Source: Massilia agri (GTDB lineage Bacteria; Pseudomonadota; Gammaproteobacteria; Burkholderiales; Burkholderiaceae_D). Taken from it: DNA of 64,000 nt. The translations under genes and the position numbers were made by a program. The stretch is from NCBI RefSeq assembly GCF_024753255.1, contig NZ_JANUHA010000009.1:62001-126000 (forward strand), read 5' to 3'. Under the pieces are notes generated by a model. That model was not told the DNA's origin and did not search any database. It worked only from the letters and a program-made list of their open reading frames with translations. This document shows positions 18,477-26,569 of the stretch, in pieces. Within the stretch, counting starts at the first letter, position 1, and each line of letters starts with the position of its first letter.

Positions 18477-18482
18477 TATAAT
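18477..18482 (+). promoter_or_regulatory. Possible -10 element of pepA
   Basis: TATAAT in an AT-rich patch 67 bases before the pepA start, in the gap between divergent lptF and pepA. No convincing -35 box is seen at the usual spacing. Confidence 0.4.
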
Positions 18483-18548
18483 TGCTGGTTAAGAGCGACA
18501 TGCCCACAAGGCGATGTGCCGCAAAATCACCGAACCGGAGAACCAAAA

Positions 18549-20051
18549 ATGGACTTTAGCATAAAAGCATTCGACACCAAGAACACCCTCGCCGCAGCGA
18601 AAGCGGGCGTCGTGGCGGTCGCGGTGTTCGAGAACAAGAAGCTGTCGCAAGCCGCCCAGGCCCTCGACGCCGGCGGCGACATCACCGCGGCGCTCAAGTC
18701 CGGCGACATCAGCGGCAAGGCCGGTTCGACCCTGCTGCTGCGCGGGCTGAAGGGCGTTAGCGCGGCGCGCGTGCTGCTGGTCGGCATGGGCGCTGACACC
18801 CAGATCGCCGAAAAGACCTTCACCACCGCGGTCGGCGCGGCGCTGAAAGTGTTCGGTACCCTGGGCAGCCAGGATGCCATTATCGCATTCCCGCTCGTGG
18901 ATGTGAAAGACCGCGACGTCAACTGGGCGGTGCGCGCACTTGTGATCGCCGCCAATGAGACCGAACACCGCACTGATACGCAAAAGAGCAAGAAGGACCC
19001 GGCGCTTGCCGGCGTGCGCAAGATCGTCATCGCGGCCGACGCCGCCAATGCCGCCACCGCCCTCAAGCCGGTGCTGGCCCAGGCCATCGCCATCTCGAAC
19101 GGCATGCAGCTGACCAAGGAACTGGGCAACCTGTCGCCGAACGTCTGCACCCCGACCTACCTCGCCAATACCGCGCGCCAGCTGGCCGACGAGTACGGCT
19201 TCGACATCGAAGTGCTCGAGCGCAAGCAGCTGGAAGCGCTGAAGATGGGCAGCTTCCTGTCGGTGGCCAAGGGCAGCGACGAGGCGCCGAAGTTCATCGT
19301 CCTGAAACACATGGGCGGCAACAAGAAGGATGCGCCGGTGGTCCTGGTCGGCAAGGGCATCACCTTCGACACCGGCGGCATCTCGATCAAGCCGGGCCCG
19401 AACATGGACGAGATGAAGTACGACATGTGCGGCGCCGGCTCGGTGCTGGGCACCTTCCGCGCCATCGGCGAGATGGGCCTGAAGCTGAACGTCATCGGCA
19501 TCGTCGCCGCCTGCGAGAACATGCCTTCGGGCCGCGCTTCCAAGCCGGGCGACATCGTGACCTCGATGAACGGCCTCACCATCGAGATCCTGAACACCGA
19601 CGCCGAAGGCCGCCTGATCCTGTGCGACGCCCTCACCTACGCCGAGCGCTTCAAGCCGGCCGCCGTGGTCGACATCGCCACCCTGACCGGCGCCTGCATC
19701 ATCGCCCTGGGCCACCACACCAGCGGCCTGTTCACCCGCCACGACGAGGCGCACGACGCCCTGGCCCAGGAACTGCTGGACGCCGGCAAGCAGGCCGGCG
19801 ACGTGGCATGGCGCTTCCCGCTGGGCGAGAACTACAACGAGCAGCTGAAGTCGAACTTCGCCGACCTGGCCAATATCGGCACCCCGGGCGCCGCTTCGAT
19901 CACCGCGGCCTGCTTCCTGGAGAACTTCACCCGCAAGTACACCTGGGCCCACCTGGACATCGCCGGCACCGCCTGGAAATCGGGCGCGGCCAAGGGCGCG
20001 ACCGGCCGTCCGGTGCCGCTCTTGACCACCTTCCTGCTGAACCGCGTGTGA
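18549..20051 (+). CDS. pepA: Leucyl aminopeptidase (cytosol aminopeptidase)
   Basis: Di-metal M17 aminopeptidase removing N-terminal residues from peptides; in E. coli the homologue also binds DNA. The 500-residue protein has the metal/active-site blocks [17 protein letters not shown] (near 273) and the M17 signature [10 protein letters not shown] (near 347), followed by [18 protein letters not shown] 18549 with CGGAGAA upstream gives the standard N-terminus MDFSIKAFD. It is monocistronic, ended by the terminator near 20101-20130. Confidence 0.95.
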   Translation: MDFSIKAFDTKNTLAAAKAGVVAVAVFENKKLSQAAQALDAGGDITAALKSGDISGKAGSTLLLRGLKGVSAARVLLVGMGADTQIAEKTFTTAVGAALKVFGTLGSQDAIIAFPLVDVKDRDVNWAVRALVIAANETEHRTDTQKSKKDPALAGVRKIVIAADAANAATALKPVLAQAIAISNGMQLTKELGNLSPNVCTPTYLANTARQLADEYGFDIEVLERKQLEALKMGSFLSVAKGSDEAPKFIVLKHMGGNKKDAPVVLVGKGITFDTGGISIKPGPNMDEMKYDMCGAGSVLGTFRAIGEMGLKLNVIGIVAACENMPSGRASKPGDIVTSMNGLTIEILNTDAEGRLILCDALTYAERFKPAAVVDIATLTGACIIALGHHTSGLFTRHDEAHDALAQELLDAGKQAGDVAWRFPLGENYNEQLKSNFADLANIGTPGAASITAACFLENFTRKYTWAHLDIAGTAWKSGAAKGATGRPVPLLTTFLLNRV

Positions 20052-20073
20052 AATAAAATTTCATCCGTGCACA

Positions 20074-20130
20074 CTTGGTGAAATATTCTTTCACCAAGAG
20101 AAACAGCCCCGCTTGCGGGGCTGTTTCTTT
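20074..20130 (+). terminator. Double hairpin terminator after pepA
   Basis: An AT-rich hairpin (CTTGGTGAAA ... TTTCACCAAG, 20074-20098) is followed at once by a GC-rich one (AAACAGCCCCGC TTGC-type loop GGGGCTGTTT, 20101-20127) and a short T run. It lies between convergent genes and may work in both directions. Confidence 0.85.
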
Positions 20131-20142
20131 ATGTGGACACGC

Positions 20143-20589
20143 TCAGAACACCGGACTGTTCACCCGCTGCTCGTAGGCCAAGGCATCCGGCGATGTCACC
20201 GGCTGCAGCAGCACCGTGTAATTCGCCGGATAGGAATAGCCCGCGCCCGAATGACGGTCGACCAGTGCCCCGAGGCCCGCGCTGATGACCACATTGCCCA
20301 TCAGGCTGGCCGTGTCCGCCCGCGAACCGAGGCTCTCGCGCGCCACCGCCAGGCCATCCTTCTTGCAGCTGACGGTGAGCGGCCTGGTGCTGCGGGTGAC
20401 CGTGACCCGGTTCGGCAGGACCACGAACCAGCGCCCCATGTCATTGCTCAGCACGCAACCCACGCCGCCGACTTCCTGGTGGTCGAGCACGGCATGCAGT
20501 TCGAGCTGCTGCTGGGGAGAATCGGACAGCGTGGCGCAGCCGCTGAGCAACAGCGGCGCGGCCAGCAAGAGGGAGAGATAACGCGACAT
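20143..20589 (-). CDS. Small lipoprotein, function unknown
   Basis: A 148-residue protein with a lipoprotein signal peptide: MSRYLSLLLAAPLLLSGC ends in the lipobox LSGC, and the following residues (ATL) do not signal inner-membrane retention. The mature part has CVLSNDMGRWFVVLPNRVTVTRS and SLGSRADTASLMGNVVISAGLGALVDRHSGAGYSYP. The latter looks like a hydrophobic glycine-rich segment of the kind found in small lipoproteins with a glycine-zipper. ATG 20589 places the signal at the start; longer in-frame choices add a cysteine-rich non-signal stretch. No function is proposed. Confidence 0.75.
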   Translation of the reverse strand: MSRYLSLLLAAPLLLSGCATLSDSPQQQLELHAVLDHQEVGGVGCVLSNDMGRWFVVLPNRVTVTRSTRPLTVSCKKDGLAVARESLGSRADTASLMGNVVISAGLGALVDRHSGAGYSYPANYTVLLQPVTSPDALAYEQRVNSPVF

Positions 20590-20650
20590 GGAACCCGCCA
20601 GAAAACACTTCATGCCCCATTTACGGCAGGCATGCGGAAAGTCTGAAGGG

Positions 20651-20857
20651 TCAGTCGCTTTCGAGGAGTGCAAAGCGTGGCATGGCCACGCCGTCATGGA
20701 CGACGGTTTCGAAGAAGGCCGCCTTCGGGCGCACCCAGACGGCGCCGTCCTGGCCGCGGTAGACCATCACGGGCGTGTGGTCCGCTTCCAGTACGGCTTC
20801 GCAGACCAGCTCATAGAGTCCGCCCTTGTAGTGGCGGTAGCGGGTGGGCCCGGCCAA
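20651..20857 (-). CDS. DUF1653 protein
   Basis: A 68-residue protein that matches the DUF1653 pattern: YRHYKGGLYELVCEAVLEADHTP at the N-terminus, then VYRGQDGAVWVRPKAAFFE. The only start that keeps this region is a TTG at 20857, with AAGG six to ten bases upstream; there is no in-frame ATG before the domain. It begins one base after the stop of the gene at 20859-21206, so the two are probably translated together. DUF1653 has no known function. Confidence 0.78.
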   Translation of the reverse strand: MAGPTRYRHYKGGLYELVCEAVLEADHTPVMVYRGQDGAVWVRPKAAFFETVVHDGVAMPRFALLESD

Positions 20858-20858
20858 A

Positions 20859-21206
20859 TCAGGCCTTGGCTTCGGCCACGTCCTTCTGCTTCTTCTTCAG
20901 GCCCTGGATGACCTTGAGCACGCCTTCCATGCCGGCGGCTTCGTCCAGTTCGCTGAAGGCGTCCAGCACTTCGTTGAGCACGCGGTTGCGGACCGCGGCT
21001 TCGTCCTGGGTGACGGCGGCCGCCTGCGGCTCCTTGGCGAACTTCGACGGGGCTTCGGCGGCTGCCTTGGCGCCGTGCGTCAGGGCGGCCTGCCAGATCA
21101 CCCAGCGGCGCTGGGTTTCATAGACGAGATACTCCTCCGGCTTGTCTTCGCGGCGGCGGGTGATGTGGCCTTCGCGCTGGGCCCACGCTTCAAATGCAGT
21201 GCGCAT
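20859..21206 (-). CDS. Conserved hypothetical, helical protein
   Basis: A 115-residue, highly charged helical protein. The first half (MRTAFEAWAQREGHITRRRED, then YETQRRWVIWQAAL) resembles the short phage-like or plasmid-borne motif AFEAWA...YxxxxxxxxWxxWQAA found in many small hypothetical proteins. The second half is acidic and ends in a Lys-rich tail. ATG 21206 has AAAGGA upstream; ATG 21242 lacks a ribosome site. It is cotranscribed with the DUF1653 gene. Function unknown. Confidence 0.65.
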   Translation of the reverse strand: MRTAFEAWAQREGHITRRREDKPEEYLVYETQRRWVIWQAALTHGAKAAAEAPSKFAKEPQAAAVTQDEAAVRNRVLNEVLDAFSELDEAAGMEGVLKVIQGLKKKQKDVAEAKA

Positions 21207-21713
21207 TTCAGTCCTTTGTAAATCGGCGTCCGGTTTCATCATCTGCTATTGAAAGAACAATATTTCGAAATATAGCATTTCAGGCTTCCCTACCCGTCCG
21301 CACGATTGCGCGGACATTCAAGAAAATCCGAACTGAGGTCAGTCTGCAAATAGTACAACCTTAGTTGCATCAACGCAATAACTCTATTCCCATGTAGAAA
21401 CAGTGTTACATGCTTTGGCGCTAGTTTAATGCTTTTACGAATGGTTTTACAGCCCCGTTTGCATAAAACTGTCACATACTTTTAGTATTCTATTAAGTGA
21501 TTCTAACATAGCAAATTGCTCCGCACGCAATATTGTGGGCATCTCAACAACAATTGCCCTGATTCAGGCATCAATACAACTGTCACATCGGCGTATTTTT
21601 ATCCAGCATACATGTTTGCTTTGCGATCAATGCGCAAATACCCCGCTCCCGGCCGGGCTTGCAAACGGTTATGATGCCGCTTTGTTTATTTGCCTATATT
21701 CGCTTCGCCGACC
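21207..21713. other. AT-rich intergenic stretch before xthA, no supported gene
   Basis: About 500 bases with clearly lower GC than both flanks and many A/T runs. Only short open frames of about 60 codons are present on each strand, without ribosome sites or familiar motifs, so I call none. It should hold the promoters of the divergent xthA and 21206 genes. Direct repeats of TCACAT/GTCACAT and a CTGTCACAT motif occur near 21471 and 21580. It may be a remnant of a lost gene or transferred DNA. Confidence 0.5.
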
Positions 21714-22481
21714 ATGAAGATCGCCACCTGGAACGTCAATTCGCTGAAAGTCCGCCTCGCCCACCTGCTGAACTGGCTGGAAGCCAATCCCGTGGACGTG
21801 CTCTGCATCCAGGAAACCAAGCTCACCGACGACAAGTTTCCGGTCGCCGAGCTCGGGCAAGCCGGCTACCAGGTCGCCTTCACCGGCCAGAAGACCTATA
21901 ACGGCGTCGCCATTCTCTCCAGGCACCCGATCGAAGACGTACAAAAGAACAACCCGCGTTTCGAGGACGAGCAGCAGCGCATCCTCGCCGCCACCATCGG
22001 GGGCATGCGCATCGTCTGCGCCTACATGCCGAACGGCCAGGAGATCGGCAGCGACAAGTTCGCCTACAAGATGGCCTGGCTGGCCGCGCTGAAGGAGTGG
22101 ATCGCGCAAGAGATGGCGGCGCACCCGCGCCTGGCCCTGCTGGGCGACTACAACATCGCGCCGGAAGCGCGCGACGTGCACGATCCGGCGGAATGGGAAA
22201 ACCACATCCACTTCACGCCGCCCGAGCGCGAAGCGATGCAGGGCCTGATGGACATGGGCCTGCAGGATGCCTTCCGCCTTTTCGAGCAGCCGGAGAAGCA
22301 GTACAGCTGGTGGGACTACCGCCAGATGGCCTTCCGCCGCAACCGAGGCCTGCGCATCGACCACATCCTGTTGACAAAAGAACTCGCCGAACGCTGCAGC
22401 GCCTGCCACATCGACCGCGAGACGCGCAAGTGGGAGCAGCCTTCGGATCACGCGCCGGTGGTCGCGACGCTGGCCGACTAA
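21714..22481 (+). CDS. xthA: Exodeoxyribonuclease III (AP endonuclease)
   Basis: DNA repair enzyme cutting at abasic sites and degrading from 3' ends. The 255-residue protein shows the endonuclease/exonuclease/phosphatase landmarks. MKIATWNVNSLKVRL sits at the start, VLCIQETKL (metal-binding Glu, residue ~33), LLGDYNIAP near 141, LRIDHILLT near 213 and QPSDHAPVV with the catalytic His near 246. Length is slightly below E. coli XthA (268). ATG 21714 gives the exact family start. It stands alone after an AT-rich gap. Confidence 0.94.
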   Translation: MKIATWNVNSLKVRLAHLLNWLEANPVDVLCIQETKLTDDKFPVAELGQAGYQVAFTGQKTYNGVAILSRHPIEDVQKNNPRFEDEQQRILAATIGGMRIVCAYMPNGQEIGSDKFAYKMAWLAALKEWIAQEMAAHPRLALLGDYNIAPEARDVHDPAEWENHIHFTPPEREAMQGLMDMGLQDAFRLFEQPEKQYSWWDYRQMAFRRNRGLRIDHILLTKELAERCSACHIDRETRKWEQPSDHAPVVATLAD

Positions 22482-22510
22482 ACGTCAAAGGCCGCCGGCC
22501 AGGCTGCGAA

Positions 22511-25129
22511 TCAAGCAGTCGCTGGGAGCACGTCCGTGGCGCAATCCCGCTTGAGCAGCCGCGCCGCCTGGCCGGCCGGCAGCGGCCGCGCGAACAGGTA
22601 GCCCTGGGCATACTGGCAGCCGTGGCCGTGCAGCAGGCCCGCCTGCCCTTCGGTCTCGACACCTTCGGCCACCACCGACAGCCCCAGGCTGTTCGCCAGC
22701 GCCATCACCGCCGCGACGATGGCGCGGTCCTCCGCGCTGGCCTCGAGCTCGCGCACGAAGGCGCGGTCGATCTTGATTTTCCGAACCGGGAAGCGCTTCA
22801 GGTAGGCCAGGCTCGAGTAGCCCGTGCCGAAGTCGTCGATCGACAGGCGCATGCCCATGCCGTTCATCTGGCGCAGGATCTCGAGCGTCTGCCCGCCGTG
22901 CTGCATCAGCGCGGTCTCGGTGATCTCGAATTCCACCAGCGAAGGGTCGATGCCAGTCTCGCCGACGATGCGGCGAATCGAATCGACGAGGCCGTCGTGC
23001 ATGAACTGGCGCGCCGACAGGTTGATTGCCAGCGGCACGGCGGCCAGGCCCTGGGCCTGCCAGGCCATGCTCTGTTCGCAGGCGGTCCGGATGACCCACT
23101 CGCCGACCGCCACGATCATGCCGTTCTCTTCGAGGATCGGAATGAACTCGTCCGGCCCGACCAGCGTCTCGCCGTCGCGCCGCCAGCGCAGCAGCACCTC
23201 GAGCGCGTGCAGGCGGTGCGATGCCGTGTCGACGATGGGCTGGAAATGCAGCTCGAACTCGCCGCGCTGCAGGGCGCCGCGCAGGCTCGATTCCAGCTCG
23301 AAGCGGCGCGCCGCCGCCTGGTTCATGCGCTGGTCGAAGAACTGGTAGTTGTTCCGGCCCGAGGCCTTGGCGTGGTACATCGCGGCGTCGGCGTGGCGCA
23401 TCAGGGTGTCGACGTCGCCGCCGTCGTCCGGGCACAGGCAGATGCCGATCGAGGGCGAGATGTGCAGGCTGTGGCCCTCGAAGGGGATGGGCGTGGCCAG
23501 GGCCTCGATGATCTTGTCGGCGACCTGGCCGCATTCCTGGGCGCCGCCGACGTCCGGCAGCAGCACCACGAATTCGTCGCCGCCCAGGCGCGCCACGGTG
23601 TCGCTGTGGCGCACGGCCAGGCACAGGCGCCTGGCGACCTCGCGCAGCAGGTGGTCGCCCGTGGCGTGGCCGAGCGAATCGTTGATGTTCTTGAAGCGGT
23701 CCAGGTCGATGAACATGACGGCAAGCCTGCGGCCGTTGCGCTGGCTCGATCGCAGGGCGCAGTCGAGCCGGTCGGACAGCAGCGCGCGGTTCGGCAGGCC
23801 CGTGAGGCTGTCGTGGTAGGCCATGTGGTGCACCCGCGCCTCGGCCTGGCGCCGCTCGACGATCTCTTCGCGCAGCAGCTTGTTGGCGCCGGCCAGCTCC
23901 GCGGTGCGCGCGGCCACCCGCAGTTCCAGCTCGTCGCGCGCGCGCCGCACGGCCTCGGCGGCTTCGCGCCGCGCCGTGATGTCGTCCAGCAGCCAGACGC
24001 TGCGCCCGCGCTGGTCGGCGACGTCGAACAGGCGCCCCGACAGGCGCGCCCAGAAGCGCCGGCCGTCGCGCCGCCGCAGTTCGACTTCGGCCGTGTGCAC
24101 CTGCCCCGCCGCGAAGCTCGCCGCCGTCTCGGCGCGGGCGGCGACGAAGGCGGCCTCGTTCGGGTAGAGCGCGCGCACGGGCGTGCCGTCCATGCCGCCG
24201 GCCTCGCTGCCGAACAGCTCTTCCATCTTGCTGTTGCAATGCAGGGTCATGCCGTCCTCGACCACCGCGATGCCCAGCACCGCATTGTCGAGGATGGCGC
24301 GGTTCTCCATCAGCGCATTGCGCAGCTGGATCTCGTCGGCGCGCTCGCGGGTGCGGTCCTCCATCATCCAGATCGAACCCTGCTCCGGATCCTCGGCGTT
24401 GAACAGGTAACCGTTCATCTGCACCCAGATGCGCCCGCCGTCGCTGCGCACCATCTCGGTCTCGGCGCGGTAGGCGTGGCCGCGCGCGAGTTGCGAGTAG
24501 GCGGCGTCGCCCATGGCGGCAAAACTCTCCTGGTCCCGGTACAGGATGCGGGTCGAGCGGCCCAGCGCCTCGCCGTCGCGGTAGCCGAACATGGCGCCGA
24601 AGGCCGGGTTGTAGCGCTGGATGACGCGATTGCGCGCGAACATGATGCCGATCGAGGCATTCGTCATGATCGCCTGCACCTCGATCATGGCCTGGCGCGT
24701 CTCGGTGACGTCCTCGACGATCCAGATGGTACCGGCCTCCTTCACCGCCGGATCGACGGCGCGGGCGCGCAGCCGCGCCCACATCATCGAACCGTCGCGG
24801 CGCCGGAAGGGATGCTCGCCCTTTTCGAACAGGCTGCCGCTGGCCAGTACCGGATAGGCTTCGTCGGTCAGCGCCTGGTAGGCGGCAGGCGAGCCGAAGA
24901 CCTCGGCCGGATGCATGCGCGCGAGCTGGGCATAGGAATAGCCGAGCATCTCGCAGACGCGCGGATTGCAGGACTTGAACTGCCCGGGAAGCGTGAAAAC
25001 GATGCCGACCGGCGCGTTTTCGAGGATGGCGTGCTGCTCGCGCAAGGCGACGCGCAGCATCGCGTGCTCGACCTCGCGGTCGGCGCTGCTTTCGTCCGCG
25101 AAGGGCAACTCGCTGGCGTATCGGTCCAT
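22511..25129 (-). CDS. PAS-PAS-PAS-GGDEF-EAL cyclic-di-GMP regulator
   Basis: An 872-residue, apparently soluble sensor. Three PAS domains (about residues 26-150, 150-275 and 275-400; each ends in a PAC-type DVTET/EDRTRE/DDITARRE linker) are followed by a coiled-coil. A GGDEF domain has an intact catalytic motif RLGGDEFVVLL near 512. An EAL domain has the signature motif changed to EVL (HALEVLLRW, near 640), while DFGTGYSSLAYL and EGVET are kept. It could make c-di-GMP, degrade it, or both. No membrane helix or signal peptide is seen. It is convergent with xthA and stands alone; the signal sensed is unknown. Confidence 0.93.
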   Translation of the reverse strand: MDRYASELPFADESSADREVEHAMLRVALREQHAILENAPVGIVFTLPGQFKSCNPRVCEMLGYSYAQLARMHPAEVFGSPAAYQALTDEAYPVLASGSLFEKGEHPFRRRDGSMMWARLRARAVDPAVKEAGTIWIVEDVTETRQAMIEVQAIMTNASIGIMFARNRVIQRYNPAFGAMFGYRDGEALGRSTRILYRDQESFAAMGDAAYSQLARGHAYRAETEMVRSDGGRIWVQMNGYLFNAEDPEQGSIWMMEDRTRERADEIQLRNALMENRAILDNAVLGIAVVEDGMTLHCNSKMEELFGSEAGGMDGTPVRALYPNEAAFVAARAETAASFAAGQVHTAEVELRRRDGRRFWARLSGRLFDVADQRGRSVWLLDDITARREAAEAVRRARDELELRVAARTAELAGANKLLREEIVERRQAEARVHHMAYHDSLTGLPNRALLSDRLDCALRSSQRNGRRLAVMFIDLDRFKNINDSLGHATGDHLLREVARRLCLAVRHSDTVARLGGDEFVVLLPDVGGAQECGQVADKIIEALATPIPFEGHSLHISPSIGICLCPDDGGDVDTLMRHADAAMYHAKASGRNNYQFFDQRMNQAAARRFELESSLRGALQRGEFELHFQPIVDTASHRLHALEVLLRWRRDGETLVGPDEFIPILEENGMIVAVGEWVIRTACEQSMAWQAQGLAAVPLAINLSARQFMHDGLVDSIRRIVGETGIDPSLVEFEITETALMQHGGQTLEILRQMNGMGMRLSIDDFGTGYSSLAYLKRFPVRKIKIDRAFVRELEASAEDRAIVAAVMALANSLGLSVVAEGVETEGQAGLLHGHGCQYAQGYLFARPLPAGQAARLLKRDCATDVLPATA

Positions 25130-25210
25130 GGTCTCGTGATTGTCGTCCGGCTAACTTGCCTTTTGGCAATCATAAACCACAAACCGCTGTGTCTCCAAAA
25201 CTAACAAGCA

Positions 25211-25240
25211 CAAAAAATGGGCCGCGTTGTTGCGGCCCAT
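25211..25240 (-). terminator. Rho-independent terminator of the prp operon
   Basis: Perfect 9-bp stem ATGGGCCGC / GCGGCCCAT with a 6-base loop, just past the prpF stop; read on the minus strand it is followed by TTTTTT. Confidence 0.9.
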
Positions 25241-25245
25241 CATAG

Positions 25246-26445
25246 TTACGTCGTTTGGAAGCAGTCGCCGGGCACGCGCACCCAGCCTTCCATCAGCACG
25301 CGGGCGCTGCGGCTCATGATCGCCTTCGCCACCTGCCACTCGCCGTCCACCTGCACCGCCTCGGCGCCCACGCGCAGGGTGCCGGAAGGGTGGCCGAAGC
25401 GCACCGCGCTGCGTTCGCCGCCGCCGGCCGCCAGGTTCACCAGGGTGCCGGGGATGGCGGCAGCGGTGCCGATCGCCACGGCCGCCGTGCCCATCATCGC
25501 GTGGTGCAGCTTGCCCATCGAGAGCGCGCGCACCAGCAGGTCAACGTCGGAGGCAGCCACCTGCTTGCCGCTGGAGGCGACATAGCTGGCCGGCTTGGCC
25601 ACGAAAGCCACCTTCGGCGTGTGCTGGCGCTTGGCCGCCTCCTCGACGCTCTTGATGAGGCCCATGCGCACGGCGCCATGGGCGCGGATCGTCTCGAACA
25701 TGGCCAGCGCGCGCGGGTCGCCGTTGATGGCCTCCTGCAGCTCGGTGCCCTTGTAGCCGATCGCTTCGGCATTGACGAAGATGGTCGGGATGCCGGCGTT
25801 GATCATGGTCGCCTGCAAAGTGCCGACGCCGGGCACCTCGAGCTCGTCGACCAGGTTCCCGGTCGGGAACATCGATCCGCCGGCGCCCTCTTCCTCGGCC
25901 GCCGGGTCGAGGAATTCGAGCTGCACCTCGGCCGCCGGGAAGGTCACGCCGTCGAGTTCGAAGTCGCCGGTTTCCTGGACTTCGCCCTTCGTCATCGGGA
26001 CGTGGGCGATGATGGTCTTGCCGATGTTCGCCTGCCAGATGCGCACCAATGCCATCCCGTCCTGCGGCACGCGTTCGGGGTCGACCAGGCCGCTCGCGAT
26101 GGCAAAGGAGCCGACCGCCGAGGACAGGTTGCCGCAGTTGCCGCTCCAGTCCACGAAAGGCTTGTCGATCGAGACCTGGCCGAACAGGTAGTCGACGTCG
26201 TGGTCCTTGCGCTCGCTTTTCGCGACGATGACGGTCTTGCTGGTGCTCGAGGTGGCGCCGCCCATGCCGTCGATCTGCTTGGCATAGGGGTCGGGGCTGC
26301 CGATCACGCGCAGCAGGAGCGCGTCACGCGCCGCACCCGGCACGCGCGCAGCTTCCGGGAGGTCTTGCAGGCGGAAGAAGACGCCCTTGCTGGTGCCGCC
26401 ACGCATATAGGTGGCGGGGATCTTGATTTGGGGGGTATGTGCCAT
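25246..26445 (-). CDS. prpF: 2-methylaconitate cis-trans isomerase PrpF
   Basis: Works with AcnD in the methylcitrate cycle: AcnD makes the trans isomer of 2-methylaconitate and PrpF converts it so that hydration to 2-methylisocitrate can follow. The 399-residue protein has the PrpF start IPATYMRGGTSKGVFFRLQDLP and the conserved GNCGNLSSAVGSFAI with the active-site cysteine region (near 111-117), characteristic of this diaminopimelate-epimerase-like fold. AAGGA precedes the ATG. It is the last gene of prpB-prpC-acnD-prpF, separated from acnD by a 124-bp gap that contains a palindromic repeat. Confidence 0.94.
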   Translation of the reverse strand: MAHTPQIKIPATYMRGGTSKGVFFRLQDLPEAARVPGAARDALLLRVIGSPDPYAKQIDGMGGATSSTSKTVIVAKSERKDHDVDYLFGQVSIDKPFVDWSGNCGNLSSAVGSFAIASGLVDPERVPQDGMALVRIWQANIGKTIIAHVPMTKGEVQETGDFELDGVTFPAAEVQLEFLDPAAEEEGAGGSMFPTGNLVDELEVPGVGTLQATMINAGIPTIFVNAEAIGYKGTELQEAINGDPRALAMFETIRAHGAVRMGLIKSVEEAAKRQHTPKVAFVAKPASYVASSGKQVAASDVDLLVRALSMGKLHHAMMGTAAVAIGTAAAIPGTLVNLAAGGGERSAVRFGHPSGTLRVGAEAVQVDGEWQVAKAIMSRSARVLMEGWVRVPGDCFQTT

Positions 26446-26480
26446 GTGAATCCTTATGGGCGATTCGAACGCTGCTTGAC

Positions 26481-26551
26481 CGCGTGGGCAGGAGACCTGC
26501 CCACCCTACGAACATCGATCACCGTAGGGTGGGCGATCCCTCGCCCACGCG
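26481..26551. repeat. Nested palindromic repeat between acnD and prpF
   Basis: Outer arms CGCGTGGGC / GCCCACGCG (26481-26489 and 26543-26551) enclose inner arms GCCCACCCTACG / CGTAGGGTGGGC (26499-26510 and 26523-26534), both perfect. The CGTAGGGTGG core recurs in the repeat at 55250-55360. It lies inside a presumed operon and could modulate expression of prpF or stabilise mRNA ends. Confidence 0.75.
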
Positions 26552-26569
26552 TTCACATCACGTTTGCGA

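Noticed and set aside
21290..21717. Two open frames of about 60 codons in the AT-rich gap
   Set aside because: No ribosome sites, no recognisable motifs and expected by chance in AT-rich DNA.
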